Shown here: piece by piece, positions 1 through 8,652 of the stretch
How the letters are laid out: every line of letters starts with the position of its first letter
Position numbering within the stretch: the first letter of the stretch is position 1
Assembly: GCF_026239555.1 (NCBI RefSeq)
Contig: NZ_JAPIVP010000015.1
Span: 62,001 to 126,000 of the forward strand
Direction: 5' to 3'
DNA length: 64,000 nucleotides
From: Pedobacter sp. PF22-3
Lineage (GTDB): Bacteria; Bacteroidota; Bacteroidia; Sphingobacteriales; Sphingobacteriaceae
Notes under the pieces: model-generated
Told to the model about the DNA's origin: nothing
Seen by the model: only the letters and a program-made list of their open reading frames with translations
The model's database searches: none
Made by a program: the position numbers and the translations under genes

Positions 1-2
1 CA

Positions 3-182
3 GGGTATACAAGCAAGGATATTGTACAAATTCCGTTCTGGTTTAGGCCAGCTCCGTTTGGTTTTGGTTTGCCAATAGTGTATTTAATATGGTTTTGTGT
101 AGTAGCAGCCTTGTATTTACCATGCAGATGGTTTAAACGATACAAAGAAAACCACAGACAATGGTGGTTAAGGTATGTTTAA
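3..182 (+). CDS. C-terminal end of a DUF1624 / heparan-alpha-glucosaminide N-acetyltransferase-like membrane protein (partial)
   Basis: An open frame enters from the left edge and stops at TAA 180-182, giving the last 59 residues. They hold one hydrophobic segment (LPIVYLIWFCVVAALYLP) followed by a basic, Trp-rich tail ending WWLRYV. DUF1624 proteins typically end in this way, with a final TM helix, then a CRWF-like stretch and WWL near the terminus. The family consists of polytopic inner-membrane proteins related to the lysosomal heparan-alpha-glucosaminide acetyltransferase; the bacterial substrates are mostly unknown. The N-terminal part lies outside the window, so the assignment rests on the tail alone. 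Confidence 0.7.
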   Translation, partial: GYTSKDIVQIPFWFRPAPFGFGLPIVYLIWFCVVAALYLPCRWFKRYKENHRQWWLRYV

Positions 183-267
183 ACAATGAGAGTGTATCAT
201 AAAGGCGATTTTATCTCAGATAATAAAGTTTGTTTTAATAACAGATTGTCATTCTGAACAGTTGGTC

Positions 268-350
268 GTCATTCCCGCGCAGGCGGGAATCTTAATGCAA
301 GAAGCTTTACGATTCCCAATCAACCAAATAGCTATCGGGTTGGGAATGAA
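268..350. repeat. Dispersed palindromic repeat, family A, copy 1
   Basis: Starts with GTCATTCCCGCGCAGGCGGG and ends with GGGTTGGGAATGA, so its ends are inverted (GTCATTCCC / GGGAATGA). Each half also contains a smaller hairpin. Related copies lie at 5306-5378 and 8519-8588, always between genes. A partial family B sequence (TTGCACTTCAGTCGAAATGA) follows at about 369-403. No coding potential is seen in 183-420. Confidence 0.7.
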
Positions 351-420
351 TACACCCATATTAAAGATTTCTCCATTCCGTTGCACTTCAGTCGAAATGA
401 CGCCCTCCCCCGAACAAAAA

Positions 421-948
421 CTAATTAACCGATCCCGATTTCACCAAAACCTTTTGATAAGCCGGTAATGTTAAATCATCTACAATTACCCCTCTGGTAG
501 TGCTTGCATGCACAAAAAAACCATTATTCAGGTAAACACCCACGTGATCTACATCGTTGCCACCAAAAGAGAAAAACACGAGATCCCCCTCTTTTAAGTT
601 ATCAATATCTTTTCTTTTGATCACATTGGCCTGATCGCGTGAAATTCTTGGTAACGTAACCCCATAAATTTCTTTTTCCAGTAAAAAAGCAAAACCCGAA
701 CAATCAACACCATTTTTATCCAATCCGCCAAAACGGTACCTCACCCCTGTCCAATCGGTAATGAAACGATAAAGCGGTTTGCTTTTTAAATTGGCCATTG
801 CGTCAGCCGCTTTTGCAGCCTTCGTATCACTTTTAACCGTATATTTTCTGGTGCCGCAGGAAGAAAGGAAGAATATGGTGGCTACTAAAAAGAATAAGTT
901 TATTTTGAGGGGGAAGGTAAAGGGCGTAAGGTTGAAAGTTCTTTCCAT
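421..948 (-). CDS. NlpC/P60 (C40) cysteine peptidase lipoprotein
   Basis: This is a predicted outer- or inner-membrane lipoprotein that cleaves peptide stems of peptidoglycan. A hydrophobic N-terminus ends in a lipobox (FLSSC) with the lipidated Cys at residue 31. The NlpC/P60 domain covers about residues 58-170. The catalytic Cys83 lies in GVDCSGF, and candidate partner histidines are His135 (DVDHVGVY) and His147 (FFVHAS). The 175-aa length is usual for a single-domain family member. It is separated from mutS by 71 bp and probably transcribed on its own or with mutS. A start downstream of Met1 is possible, but only Met1 leaves a full signal peptide. Confidence 0.9.
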   Translation of the reverse strand: MERTFNLTPFTFPLKINLFFLVATIFFLSSCGTRKYTVKSDTKAAKAADAMANLKSKPLYRFITDWTGVRYRFGGLDKNGVDCSGFAFLLEKEIYGVTLPRISRDQANVIKRKDIDNLKEGDLVFFSFGGNDVDHVGVYLNNGFFVHASTTRGVIVDDLTLPAYQKVLVKSGSVN

Positions 949-1019
949 CGTATAGTGTATTCGTTGTGTGTGATAAGATTTAAAACCTTATGCCTTAAAC
1001 CCTATACCCTACAACCTTT

Positions 1020-3632
1020 CTAATTCTTAATCAATCGCTGTATTTCATCCAGTTTTAACAAAGCTTCTACAGGTGTTAACGCATTTACATCCAAATTATT
1101 GAGTGTATCGCGGATTTTCACCAGGACAGGATCATCAATGGCAAACATTTGTAACTGATAAGCCTGGTTCTGTACTTTTTTAATGCTGTCTTTTATACTT
1201 TGCCCTTCAGTACGGTCTATTTCCAGCTTCTTCAAGATTTCGTTGGCCCGACCTATTAGTTTTGTAGGCATACCGGCCATTTTCGCTACATGTATACCAA
1301 AACTATGCTCACTTCCACCAGGAACCAGTTTCCTTAAAAAAATCACCTTATTGGTCATTTCTTTTACCGATACATTAAAGTTTTTAATGCGCGGCATGGT
1401 GTTGGCGAGTTCATTTAACTCATGGTAGTGCGTAGCAAATAAGGTTTTTGGCCTGGCAGTTGGGTGTTGATGCAAAAACTCAGCAATGGCCCAGGCGATT
1501 GAAATACCATCATAGGTACTCGTCCCGCGGCCAATCTCATCGAGTAAGATCAAACTATCGTCCGAAATGTTGTTCAGGATACTGGCTGTTTCATTCATTT
1601 CGACCATGAATGTACTTTCTCCCGAAGAAATATTATCTGATGCCCCTACACGGGTGAAAATCTTGTCTACTATACCTACCTCCGCATCTTTCGCCGGCAC
1701 AAAAGAACCCATTTGTGCCATCAATACAATCAGTGCAGTTTGCCTTAAAATGGCCGACTTACCCGCCATGTTGGGACCGGTAATCATAATAATCTGCTGA
1801 CTTTCGGTATCAAGATATACATCATTGGTGATGTATTCTGTGCCAACAGGCAACTGTTTTTCAATTACGGGGTGGCGGCCACCTTTAATATCAAGCACTT
1901 TATTTTCAGTAACTTTTGGCTTGTTATAATGGTTTTTAGCTGCCAATTGTGCAAAACACAACAAACAATCGAGTTGTGCAATTAAATACGAATCAAGTTG
2001 GATGGGTTTAATGTAACTGGCTGTTTCGTACATCAGTTCGTTGTACAAACGGATTTCGATGGCCTGTATTTTTTCTTCCGCACCTAAAATCTGATCTTCG
2101 TATTCTTTAAGTTCAGGTGTAATGTAACGCTCGGCATTCACCAACGTTTGTTTACGTATCCAGCCTTCTGGCACTTTATCTTTATGGGTATGGGTAACCT
2201 CTAAATAATAGCCAAAAACATTGTTAAAGGCGATTTTTAACGATGGAATGCCCGTTGCCTCTGCTTCACGCTTCTGAATCTGAACAAGATAATCTTTACC
2301 GCCAAAAGCAATTTTACGCAAGCGGTCTAAATCTTCATCAATCCCATCGGCAATTACATTGCCTTTAATCAGCAATGCTGGTGGCTCGGCCTGTAATTCC
2401 TTTTCAATCCTTTCGCGTATGGCCAAACAAGGATTTAATTGATCAGCAATTTTAATCAGGAAAGGATTTTTAGAATCGGCTGCCAGTTTTTTAACGGCTT
2501 CTATATGATAAAGCGCACGTTTTAAAGCAACCAATTCCCTCGGACCAACCCGTTGCAAGCCCACTTTGGAAATCAGGCGTTCTAAATCGCCAATCTGTTT
2601 AATGTTATTTAGAAATTCGCCCTGTAATTCTTCATGCATTACAAAATACTCCACCATACCAAGTCGTTCCTGGATTGGCTTTAATTCTTTCAATGGCATA
2701 ATGATCCACTTCTGCAACAAACGTGCACCCATCGGCGTACAGGTATGATCCAAAATATCAAACAAGGTTACTGCATTGTCATTAGGCGAGTTTACCAGCT
2801 CCAGGTTACGGATGGTAAAACGGTCCAACCACATGTAACGGTCTTCCTCAATGCGACCTATCGAGCTGATGTGCTGCAGGTTACGGTGTTCTGTTTCTCC
2901 CAAATAGTGCAATATCACACCGGCGGCAACGATTCCGCTCTGTAAACGCTCCACACCAAAACCCTTTAACGAAGAAACTTCAAAATGTTTCATCAGGATT
3001 TCGTTTCCAAAATCAGTGGTAAAAGGCCATTCGTCTAAACCAAAAGTGTAGAAACGGTCGCCAAAGTTTTCGGTAAAAACCTGCCTTTTAGATTTCTGAA
3101 AAATAACTTCTGTTGGCTTAAAGCCTTGTAAAAGCTTGTCTATGTAATCGCTGTTTCCTTGTGCAATCAGGAACTCACCTGTTGAGATATCTAAAAATGA
3201 AACGCCCAATTGTGTTTTATCAAAGAAAACGCAGGCCAGGAAATTGTTCGATTTCTGATTTACAATGTTATCGCCATAAGCTACACCAGGCGTAACCAAC
3301 TCGGTAACACCGCGTTTTACGATGGTTTTAGTAGTTTTAGGATCTTCAAGCTGATCGCATATGGCAACGCGCTGCCCTGCCCTAACCAGTTTAGATAAAT
3401 AGTTATCCAAAGAGTGGTGCGGAAAACCAGCCAGTTCTAAAGCACCGCCATTTGGGCCTGTACCTCTTCTGGTTAATACTATGCCTAAAATCTGTGCCGT
3501 TTTAATGGCATCTTCGCCAAAGGTTTCATAAAAATCGCCAACCCTAAATAATAAAAGTGCGCCAGGATACTTCGCTTTTATCGCGTTGTATTGCTGCATT
3601 AACGGGGTTTCTTTATTTGTGTCTTTAGCCAA
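1020..3632 (-). CDS. mutS: DNA mismatch repair protein MutS
   Basis: MutS recognises mismatches and small loops and, after ATP binding, recruits MutL. The 870-aa protein has the full bacterial layout. The N-terminal mismatch-binding domain carries the Phe-x-Glu motif in GDFYETFGED near residue 35. Connector, lever and clamp domains follow, then the C-terminal ABC-type ATPase. That ATPase has the Walker A motif GPNMAGKS near residue 615, Walker B LILLDEIGRGTS, and the THYHEL His loop. The final about 70 residues form the dimerisation tail. Length and motifs are complete, so the gene looks functional. Confidence 0.98.
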   Translation of the reverse strand: MAKDTNKETPLMQQYNAIKAKYPGALLLFRVGDFYETFGEDAIKTAQILGIVLTRRGTGPNGGALELAGFPHHSLDNYLSKLVRAGQRVAICDQLEDPKTTKTIVKRGVTELVTPGVAYGDNIVNQKSNNFLACVFFDKTQLGVSFLDISTGEFLIAQGNSDYIDKLLQGFKPTEVIFQKSKRQVFTENFGDRFYTFGLDEWPFTTDFGNEILMKHFEVSSLKGFGVERLQSGIVAAGVILHYLGETEHRNLQHISSIGRIEEDRYMWLDRFTIRNLELVNSPNDNAVTLFDILDHTCTPMGARLLQKWIIMPLKELKPIQERLGMVEYFVMHEELQGEFLNNIKQIGDLERLISKVGLQRVGPRELVALKRALYHIEAVKKLAADSKNPFLIKIADQLNPCLAIRERIEKELQAEPPALLIKGNVIADGIDEDLDRLRKIAFGGKDYLVQIQKREAEATGIPSLKIAFNNVFGYYLEVTHTHKDKVPEGWIRKQTLVNAERYITPELKEYEDQILGAEEKIQAIEIRLYNELMYETASYIKPIQLDSYLIAQLDCLLCFAQLAAKNHYNKPKVTENKVLDIKGGRHPVIEKQLPVGTEYITNDVYLDTESQQIIMITGPNMAGKSAILRQTALIVLMAQMGSFVPAKDAEVGIVDKIFTRVGASDNISSGESTFMVEMNETASILNNISDDSLILLDEIGRGTSTYDGISIAWAIAEFLHQHPTARPKTLFATHYHELNELANTMPRIKNFNVSVKEMTNKVIFLRKLVPGGSEHSFGIHVAKMAGMPTKLIGRANEILKKLEIDRTEGQSIKDSIKKVQNQAYQLQMFAIDDPVLVKIRDTLNNLDVNALTPVEALLKLDEIQRLIKN

Positions 3633-4148
3633 AACTGAAATGAATTTACAAAAGCCATAAAGATAACACGAATAAGTATTTTACAACTGTTTTGTTGAAA
3701 AGTTAAAAAAAATTGGTTGTTTAATCGGTTAACTGTTTAAATTGGTTAATCGTAGGATATCACAGTTAACCACTATTTGGAAATGAAGGGTTCTGTGCAT
3801 TTCGGTTGGTGTAGTCCTGTTATCCGCTTTACTTCGTTACACTCGTTAACCCTGCTCCACAAGAATGATGTTACTCCAAAATTAAAGACTACCACAGTTA
3901 ACCAGTTTACACAGTTATCCAATATTTGGAAATCAAGGGTTCTGTGCATTTGGGATAGTGCAGTCCTGCTTTTTACATGTAGTTCCTCTTTTTTTCGGGA
4001 GCTACCGCTTTAATCATGTTAATGAACGAGGGTTGTTTCTGAAATCAAAACTTAAAAGTTAGACTTTTAATAAAATAAATTTTCTTAAATTTATTTTTCG
4101 AAGGCTATACATTAATAAATCTGATCAAACTATTCCCTCATTTTTGAT
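3633..4148. other. Intergenic region with a degenerate duplicated segment
   Basis: There is no convincing gene in these 516 bp. Two related segments lie about 150 bp apart. Both contain TATTTGGAAAT followed by AAGGGTTCTGTGCATTT (about 3773-3801 and 3923-3951) and then a TAGTGCAGTCCTG-like stretch. The first copy is followed by TCCGCTTTACTTCGTTACAC, which looks like part of a dispersed repeat. Both copies are preceded by CACAGTTAACCA. The 70 bp before 4149 are very AT-rich and probably hold the promoter of the next gene, although no clean -7 box was found. Confidence 0.5.
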
Positions 4149-4898
4149 ATGTTTTACAATAACGCTCTTTGTGATATCTATATTGGAAGCGGAGCTGGCA
4201 AAAAGCTCATGAATGATATGAAAGCTGCGAAGCTTTCAGTTAAGATAGTCTCCCCTTTTTTATCACCTTATTTGATTTCAGAGTTGATTTACCTAAAAGA
4301 CAACAACATTGATATCAAATTAATTACGACAAATAACATAGAAGATTTTTATAGTTATCGTGAAAAAAATATCTATAAACTGATTATTCAAAATAGAAAT
4401 ACGGATGTTCAAAAACAAAAAATTAGAGATAAGTGGGTCAATTTCACAAGCCGTCTTTCTTATGTTGGCTTTAGTTTAATAGCCCTATTAATTGTCTTGG
4501 CTTATTATTTCAAGGATGTTAATGTGTTTTTTGGTTTTACGCTTATTATTATCATTTTTTTAATCCAAAGTCTATACAAAACCAAAATAAAAAAACTGCA
4601 GATCTACTCATATTACTATACACAGCTATTTCCATTTAAAGTATACATAGCCGACGAAAAAAAATCTTTAATTCACAGTAAAATTTACTTAATAGATGAC
4701 CAGATAGCATATATGGGTTCATTAAACTTTACCCAGAGTGGTACTCAATTTAATCATGAAACCCGAATCAGAACAACTGATGCAAATGCAATCCGGGAAA
4801 TATTGAAAGAAATTGACTTGCTTTTTGATCATCCTTACCTACCGGTTGCAGATTTACAGCTTTGGGGGAAACAAATATATAATGAACCGATTAACTAA
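4149..4898 (+). CDS. Phospholipase D-like domain protein with an internal TM hairpin
   Basis: The protein has one PLD HKD motif, HSKIYLID at residues 176-183 (His176, Lys178, Asp183), followed by GSLNFTQSG, as in PLD-superfamily active sites. The N-terminal half (residues 20-65, KIVSPFLSPYLISELI and a KLITTN strand) resembles the first strands of a PLD fold. Two strongly hydrophobic segments at about residues 103-120 and 126-143 split the fold. Single-HKD enzymes such as the Nuc nucleases work as dimers, so this could be a membrane-tethered nuclease or phospholipase. The substrate cannot be told from sequence. It stands alone, AT-rich, beside the HPF-like gene. Confidence 0.75.
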   Translation: MFYNNALCDIYIGSGAGKKLMNDMKAAKLSVKIVSPFLSPYLISELIYLKDNNIDIKLITTNNIEDFYSYREKNIYKLIIQNRNTDVQKQKIRDKWVNFTSRLSYVGFSLIALLIVLAYYFKDVNVFFGFTLIIIIFLIQSLYKTKIKKLQIYSYYYTQLFPFKVYIADEKKSLIHSKIYLIDDQIAYMGSLNFTQSGTQFNHETRIRTTDANAIREILKEIDLLFDHPYLPVADLQLWGKQIYNEPIN

Positions 4899-4973
4899 AA
4901 TTAACAATTAATTTTAAAACGTTTTGATACAAGTGCTGTTATTCATGTATATATTAACCTAATATTTTTAATT

Positions 4974-5288
4974 ATGACGATCCAACTGAATACCGACAAA
5001 AATTTAACCATACACCAGGAATACGAAGAAAAAATCCAAACCCAGTTAAGTGAAGGTTTGAGCAGATACAGCGATTTAATCACGCGTTTAGAAGTTCATC
5101 TATCTGATGAAAACGGCAGTAAAGATGGTTTAGACGATAAAAGATGTTTGTTAGAGGCCAGAATAACTGGAAAAGAACCTTTAGCTGTTACCAATATGGG
5201 GAACACCTACGATTTGGCCATTACAGGCGCCTTAACCAAGCTGAAAAGCGCGCTGGAAAAAGTGGCTGGAAAAATGAAAAGTCACTAG
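4974..5288 (+). CDS. HPF/RaiA-family ribosome-associated protein
   Basis: This is a 104-aa protein with the alternating strand and helix pattern of the HPF/RaiA (YfiA) family, which binds the 30S decoding region and inactivates ribosomes in stationary phase. Visible features are an N-terminal helix with YEEKIQTQLSEGLSRY, the strand RLEVHLSDENG, an acidic loop, RCLLEARITGKEPLAV and a long C-terminal helix (ALTKLKSALEKVAGKMKSH). There is no long C-terminal dimerisation domain, so it corresponds to a short form. It is monocistronic: family A repeat DNA follows immediately and the next gene is on the other strand. Confidence 0.75.
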   Translation: MTIQLNTDKNLTIHQEYEEKIQTQLSEGLSRYSDLITRLEVHLSDENGSKDGLDDKRCLLEARITGKEPLAVTNMGNTYDLAITGALTKLKSALEKVAGKMKSH

Positions 5289-5305
5289 ATTTCTTCATCA
5301 TGAAC

Positions 5306-5378
5306 GTCATTCCCGCGTAGGCGGGAATCTTAAAGCTTTTAAAATGCATTAAGATTCCCAATCAAGTTGGGAATGACG
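5306..5378. repeat. Dispersed palindromic repeat, family A, copy 2
   Basis: Starts GTCATTCCCGCGTAGGCGGG and ends with CAAGTTGGGAATGAC. The perfect GTCATTCCC / GGGAATGAC ends make the whole element an inverted repeat of about 73 bp. It lies between two converging genes, where it could also act as a bidirectional terminator. Confidence 0.75.
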
Positions 5379-5397
5379 AATCTATAAATTAAGTTAT

Positions 5398-6123
5398 TTA
5401 CAACCGCTCAATATATCCCAAAAACAGATTCAAAGCTTTCTTTCTATCATTGGTTACATCAAATTGAAGCTTATGGTATAAATAGTCTTCCAGATCAAAG
5501 TTAGGCGATGCTGGTAACTCCATTAATACTTCTTTTCTATGATCTAAACCTAATTTTAAAGCAGCATTAAATTCATCTTTAAATTCCTGTGAAATTTCTT
5601 TGTTGGCCACCCAGGCTGCATACATAAATGGCAGACCGGTAAAGTTTTTCCACTCCTCACCCATGTCATAAGCGTAAGCAAAATCTTCTTTTTTACCAAA
5701 TGTCCTGTCTCCTATTAGAACAAAGGCATCTGTTTTTGCGGTTGGATCAGTAGTAAACTCCACTTCTTTTTTCCAGTAGAATTTCAGTAAAACTTTGGCT
5801 AAATTGTTTGATGTACGCGAGTGGGCATCCAGTCTTACCGTTTTAATTTCCTGGGCAGGAACTTCACTAAAAATAAACACAGAATTTACACCTCCATCAC
5901 TTCCAATACAATAATCGGCCACAATATTGGCATTTGGAACCAGAGGAATGGCTGCAACCGGCATTAAACCGATATCTACCTGACCATTAATCACTTTTGC
6001 TGCACAATCTGAAGGAATATCTAAACTTAAATCAATTTTATTTATAATGTCCGAATGTTCTAATCCGTATATAAAAGCTTTAGTGTTGGTATAAGCAACA
6101 GCCGATATTTTAATCTTATTCAA
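5398..6123 (-). CDS. mqnA: Chorismate dehydratase MqnA (futalosine menaquinone pathway)
   Basis: MqnA dehydrates chorismate to 3-[(1-carboxyvinyl)oxy]benzoate, the entry step of futalosine-dependent menaquinone synthesis. The 241-aa protein has the periplasmic-binding-protein-like fold of the family. It starts KISAVAYTNTKAFIYGL, then SLDIPSDCAAKVINGQVDIG and LMPVAAIP, with SRTSNNLAKVLL in the second lobe. mqnE lies about 1 kb further on, on the same strand, which supports the assignment. MqnD has a similar fold but different signature loops. The length is normal. Confidence 0.93.
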   Translation of the reverse strand: MNKIKISAVAYTNTKAFIYGLEHSDIINKIDLSLDIPSDCAAKVINGQVDIGLMPVAAIPLVPNANIVADYCIGSDGGVNSVFIFSEVPAQEIKTVRLDAHSRTSNNLAKVLLKFYWKKEVEFTTDPTAKTDAFVLIGDRTFGKKEDFAYAYDMGEEWKNFTGLPFMYAAWVANKEISQEFKDEFNAALKLGLDHRKEVLMELPASPNFDLEDYLYHKLQFDVTNDRKKALNLFLGYIERL

Positions 6124-6153
6124 GGTGTTATGTTAAATCTTTAATTATCACTC

Positions 6154-6346
6154 GCCATGGTTCGTGTCCTCACGAACAATTATATAAATCCATTTAGCTT
6201 ACCATTAGATCTTGAAACAAGTTCAGGATGACGGATACCTTTGGATTATCCAATTACTAAACCGTCTAAATGGACGGCCTCCGCCATGGTTCGTGTCCTC
6301 ACGAACAATTACTTATTTCGTTTCGTGGAGACACGAACCGAGACCG
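6154..6346. repeat. Hairpin repeats and a duplicated gene end
   Basis: A direct repeat, GCCATGGTTCGTGTCCTCAC plus GAACAATTA, occurs at 6154-6182 and 6283-6311. Next to the second copy, 6320-6339 holds the inverted partner (TTTCGTGGAGACACGAACC), so 6289-6339 can fold into a long hairpin. Between the copies, about 6246-6272 repeats the last codons of the downstream histidine phosphatase gene (minus-strand reading HLDGLVIG then stop). No gene is supported here. Confidence 0.65.
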
Positions 6347-6349
6347 TTA

Positions 6350-6973
6350 TTATCCTATTACCAAACCGTCTAAATGCACTGCGCTGTTAAATTCAAGCAC
6401 AGTAAATTTCCCGTCTTCAAAACCCATTTTATAAAGCACGGTATTCTGGTGTGGGAATTCGGTCATTTCACTTAATGGTTTGCCCAATAATAGGCACAGA
6501 AAAACACGCATTGCCCTGCCGTGCATACAAAGCAGCACTGTTTTTTCTTCAGGCCTCGTCATTAAAACTTCCATGGGTTGTTTTAAACGTTCATAAACAT
6601 CCTGAACGCTTTCGCCACCTTCAAAATGAGCGGTATAGTCTCCACTCTCCCAGCTTTGTAACATCTCACGAAAGGCTTCACGGGCATCTTCAGTATTCGG
6701 TTTTCCCTCCCAAACACCCCAGGCCAATTCATCTAGTCCTGAAAGCTTTTCCCAAGGTAATTTAGCATCTATAAATTTTTGAACGGTTTGCCAGGTACGC
6801 TTTAAATCAGAAGTATAAATCTTATCAAAAGGAATCTCCTTATATTTTTGATAAAAAGCCTCTGCCTGTTCCCTTCCCAAATCATTTAAGTCAGAATTTA
6901 TGCCCCTGCCCTGTACTATGCCTTGTCTGTTCAATTCCGTTTCGCCGTGGCGTATGATGTATATTTCTTTCAT
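6350..6973 (-). CDS. Histidine phosphatase family protein
   Basis: This 207-aa protein belongs to the phosphoglycerate mutase-like histidine phosphatase superfamily. The N-terminal RHG motif (YIIRHGETELN, phosphorylated His9) and the second catalytic histidine in LLCMHGRAMR near residue 151 are both present, as are TSDLKRTWQT and the FEGGESVQDVYERL segment. It dephosphorylates a small substrate that cannot be identified from sequence. It sits between mqnA and mqnE on the same strand with gaps of about 100-230 bp. A link to menaquinone synthesis is possible but unproven. Its 3' end is partly duplicated just downstream. Confidence 0.9.
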   Translation of the reverse strand: MKEIYIIRHGETELNRQGIVQGRGINSDLNDLGREQAEAFYQKYKEIPFDKIYTSDLKRTWQTVQKFIDAKLPWEKLSGLDELAWGVWEGKPNTEDAREAFREMLQSWESGDYTAHFEGGESVQDVYERLKQPMEVLMTRPEEKTVLLCMHGRAMRVFLCLLLGKPLSEMTEFPHQNTVLYKMGFEDGKFTVLEFNSAVHLDGLVIG

Positions 6974-7071
6974 CTAATTAATTATTGAATGAGGGATTTT
7001 TGAGTGATTGAATGTTAAATTTAACGCTCTATACCCTTATTCGCTCATTCAGTCATTCTCTAATTCAATCA

Positions 7072-8265
7072 TTAATTCACCACCGGTAATTTATAATATT
7101 GTGGCTTCTTTTCTTCCTCGAAAACAACATTTTCGAAATCCGTAACCACATTGTATAAAGTATCCCTTTCTATTGCTTTTCTGCCAACTTGTTTGATCAG
7201 GTTAACCAATTCTTTAGTGCTCATTGCAGGCGTTTGCTCCTCAGCTCCTGCCATCGAATAAATTTTGGTGGTATCATCAAGTGTACCATCAATATCATCC
7301 ACACCGTAATTTAAAGATAACTGAGCCGTTTCGCGACTGATCATTGCCCAATAAGCTTTAATATGATCGAAGTTATCCATATAGATACGGGCAATAGCAT
7401 AATTTCTTAAATCTTCAATTACCGACGATTCGGGTACATTGCTCATCTGGTTATGCTGATTTCTGAATTTTAACGGAATAAATGTCTGGAAACCACCTGT
7501 ACGATCCTGCAGTTCGCGGAGCTTTTCCATATGATCTACACGATGCCAGTATTTTTCGATATGGCCGTAAAGCATGGTCGCATTACTGCGCATGCCCAAT
7601 TTGTGCCATTCTTCGTGTATATCCAGCCATTGCTGACCGGTACATTTATCTTTAGCGATCTGTTCTCTGATTTCCGGATGGAAAATTTCTGCCCCACCAC
7701 CTGGTATCGATTCCAATCCGGCTTCTTTCATTAAACGCATACCTGTTGCGTAATCGATTTTAGCCTTTTTGAAAATATAGTGGTACTCTACAGGCGTTAA
7801 TGCTTTAACATGTAAATCCGGACGATGTTGTTTAATAGCGGTAAACAAGGCCGAATAAAATGCCACATCATATTGTGGAAGCACCCCACCTACGATGTGT
7901 ACCTCTGTTACCGGTTCGCCATCATATTTTTTTACAATATCGAGCATTTGCTCCATCGTTAAAGCCCAGCCTTCTTCTTTTTGTTTAATTAAACGAGAGT
8001 AGGAGCAAAATTTGCAGTCATAAACGCAAAGATTGGTAGGTTCTAAGTGAAAGTTTCGGTTGAAATAAGTTTTATCACCATGTTTTTTCTCACGAATGTA
8101 ATTTGCGAGGACACCCAGGTAACCTAGTTCGGCATGTTCGTAAAGATGCACACCTTCATCAAATGTAATGCGTTCTCCGTGAAGAACTTTGTGTGCTATG
8201 TTTTGTAATTCAGTTGATAAATTGGTATCAGCTAATATTTTTTCAACTTGCTCAGTTGTATTCAT
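7072..8265 (-). CDS. mqnE: Aminofutalosine synthase MqnE (radical SAM)
   Basis: MqnE joins the MqnA product to SAM to form aminofutalosine. The radical SAM cluster motif CxxxCxxC is visible as CVYDCKFC, preceded by NFHLEPTNL, and is followed by EVHIVGGVLPQ and TMLYGHIE, all characteristic of MqnE/MqnC-type enzymes. The open frame extends upstream to 8316, but I chose the Met at 8265, giving 397 aa. The extra 17 residues do not look like family sequence, and they contain a promoter-like TATTTTTG box (8283-8290, minus strand). mqnA on the same strand gives pathway context. Confidence 0.93.
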   Translation of the reverse strand: MNTTEQVEKILADTNLSTELQNIAHKVLHGERITFDEGVHLYEHAELGYLGVLANYIREKKHGDKTYFNRNFHLEPTNLCVYDCKFCSYSRLIKQKEEGWALTMEQMLDIVKKYDGEPVTEVHIVGGVLPQYDVAFYSALFTAIKQHRPDLHVKALTPVEYHYIFKKAKIDYATGMRLMKEAGLESIPGGGAEIFHPEIREQIAKDKCTGQQWLDIHEEWHKLGMRSNATMLYGHIEKYWHRVDHMEKLRELQDRTGGFQTFIPLKFRNQHNQMSNVPESSVIEDLRNYAIARIYMDNFDHIKAYWAMISRETAQLSLNYGVDDIDGTLDDTTKIYSMAGAEEQTPAMSTKELVNLIKQVGRKAIERDTLYNVVTDFENVVFEEEKKPQYYKLPVVN

Positions 8266-8282
8266 TCCTGATTTATTTTGAA

Positions 8283-8290
8283 CAAAAATA
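8283..8290 (-). promoter_or_regulatory. Candidate -7 promoter box for mqnE
   Basis: The minus strand reads TATTTTTG, an exact match to the Bacteroidota -7 consensus TAnnTTTG, 17 bp before the chosen ATG. No good TTTG -33 box is seen at the expected spacing, so confidence is limited. The rest of 8317-8713 holds only a family A repeat and a terminator. Confidence 0.45.
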
Positions 8291-8518
8291 CAATAATGAG
8301 GCGATTTGAAAATCATTTTCTTGTAACAAACCGCGATTTAGAACTGCTCTAATTAATAATAACCCAGGATAAGATAGATTTTGATTGTTAACCATATCCT
8401 AAGACACTTAACTAAAGCAATACAAGCCACCGAACTACAAAAAGGGATTTCCTAAAATCAATACCCCATAAAAATCTTTAGATTTCGCTATAATATACAA
8501 ATCTTTCTATTAAGTAAT

Positions 8519-8588
8519 CGTCTTTCCCGCGCAGGCGGGAATCTTAAAGCGACTGCATTACGATTCCCAATCGAGTTGGGAATGACGA
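8519..8588. repeat. Dispersed palindromic repeat, family A, copy 3
   Basis: Contains TTTCCCGCGCAGGCGGGAATC and then CGATTCCCAATCGAGTTGGG plus AATGACGA. It is the same architecture as copies 1 and 2, with one changed base in the left end (GTCTTTCCC instead of GTCATTCCC). Confidence 0.7.
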
Positions 8589-8652
8589 CATCTCGTAACC
8601 TAAACTTTTTTATAAAATAAATCAGACCCAATAATGATAATGCGAAAGAGTA

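Noticed and set aside
7531..7734. Plus-strand ORF inside mqnE, and similar antisense ORFs inside mutS, ccoNO, ccoG and other genes
   Set aside because: They lie fully inside well-supported genes on the opposite strand and have no family features.
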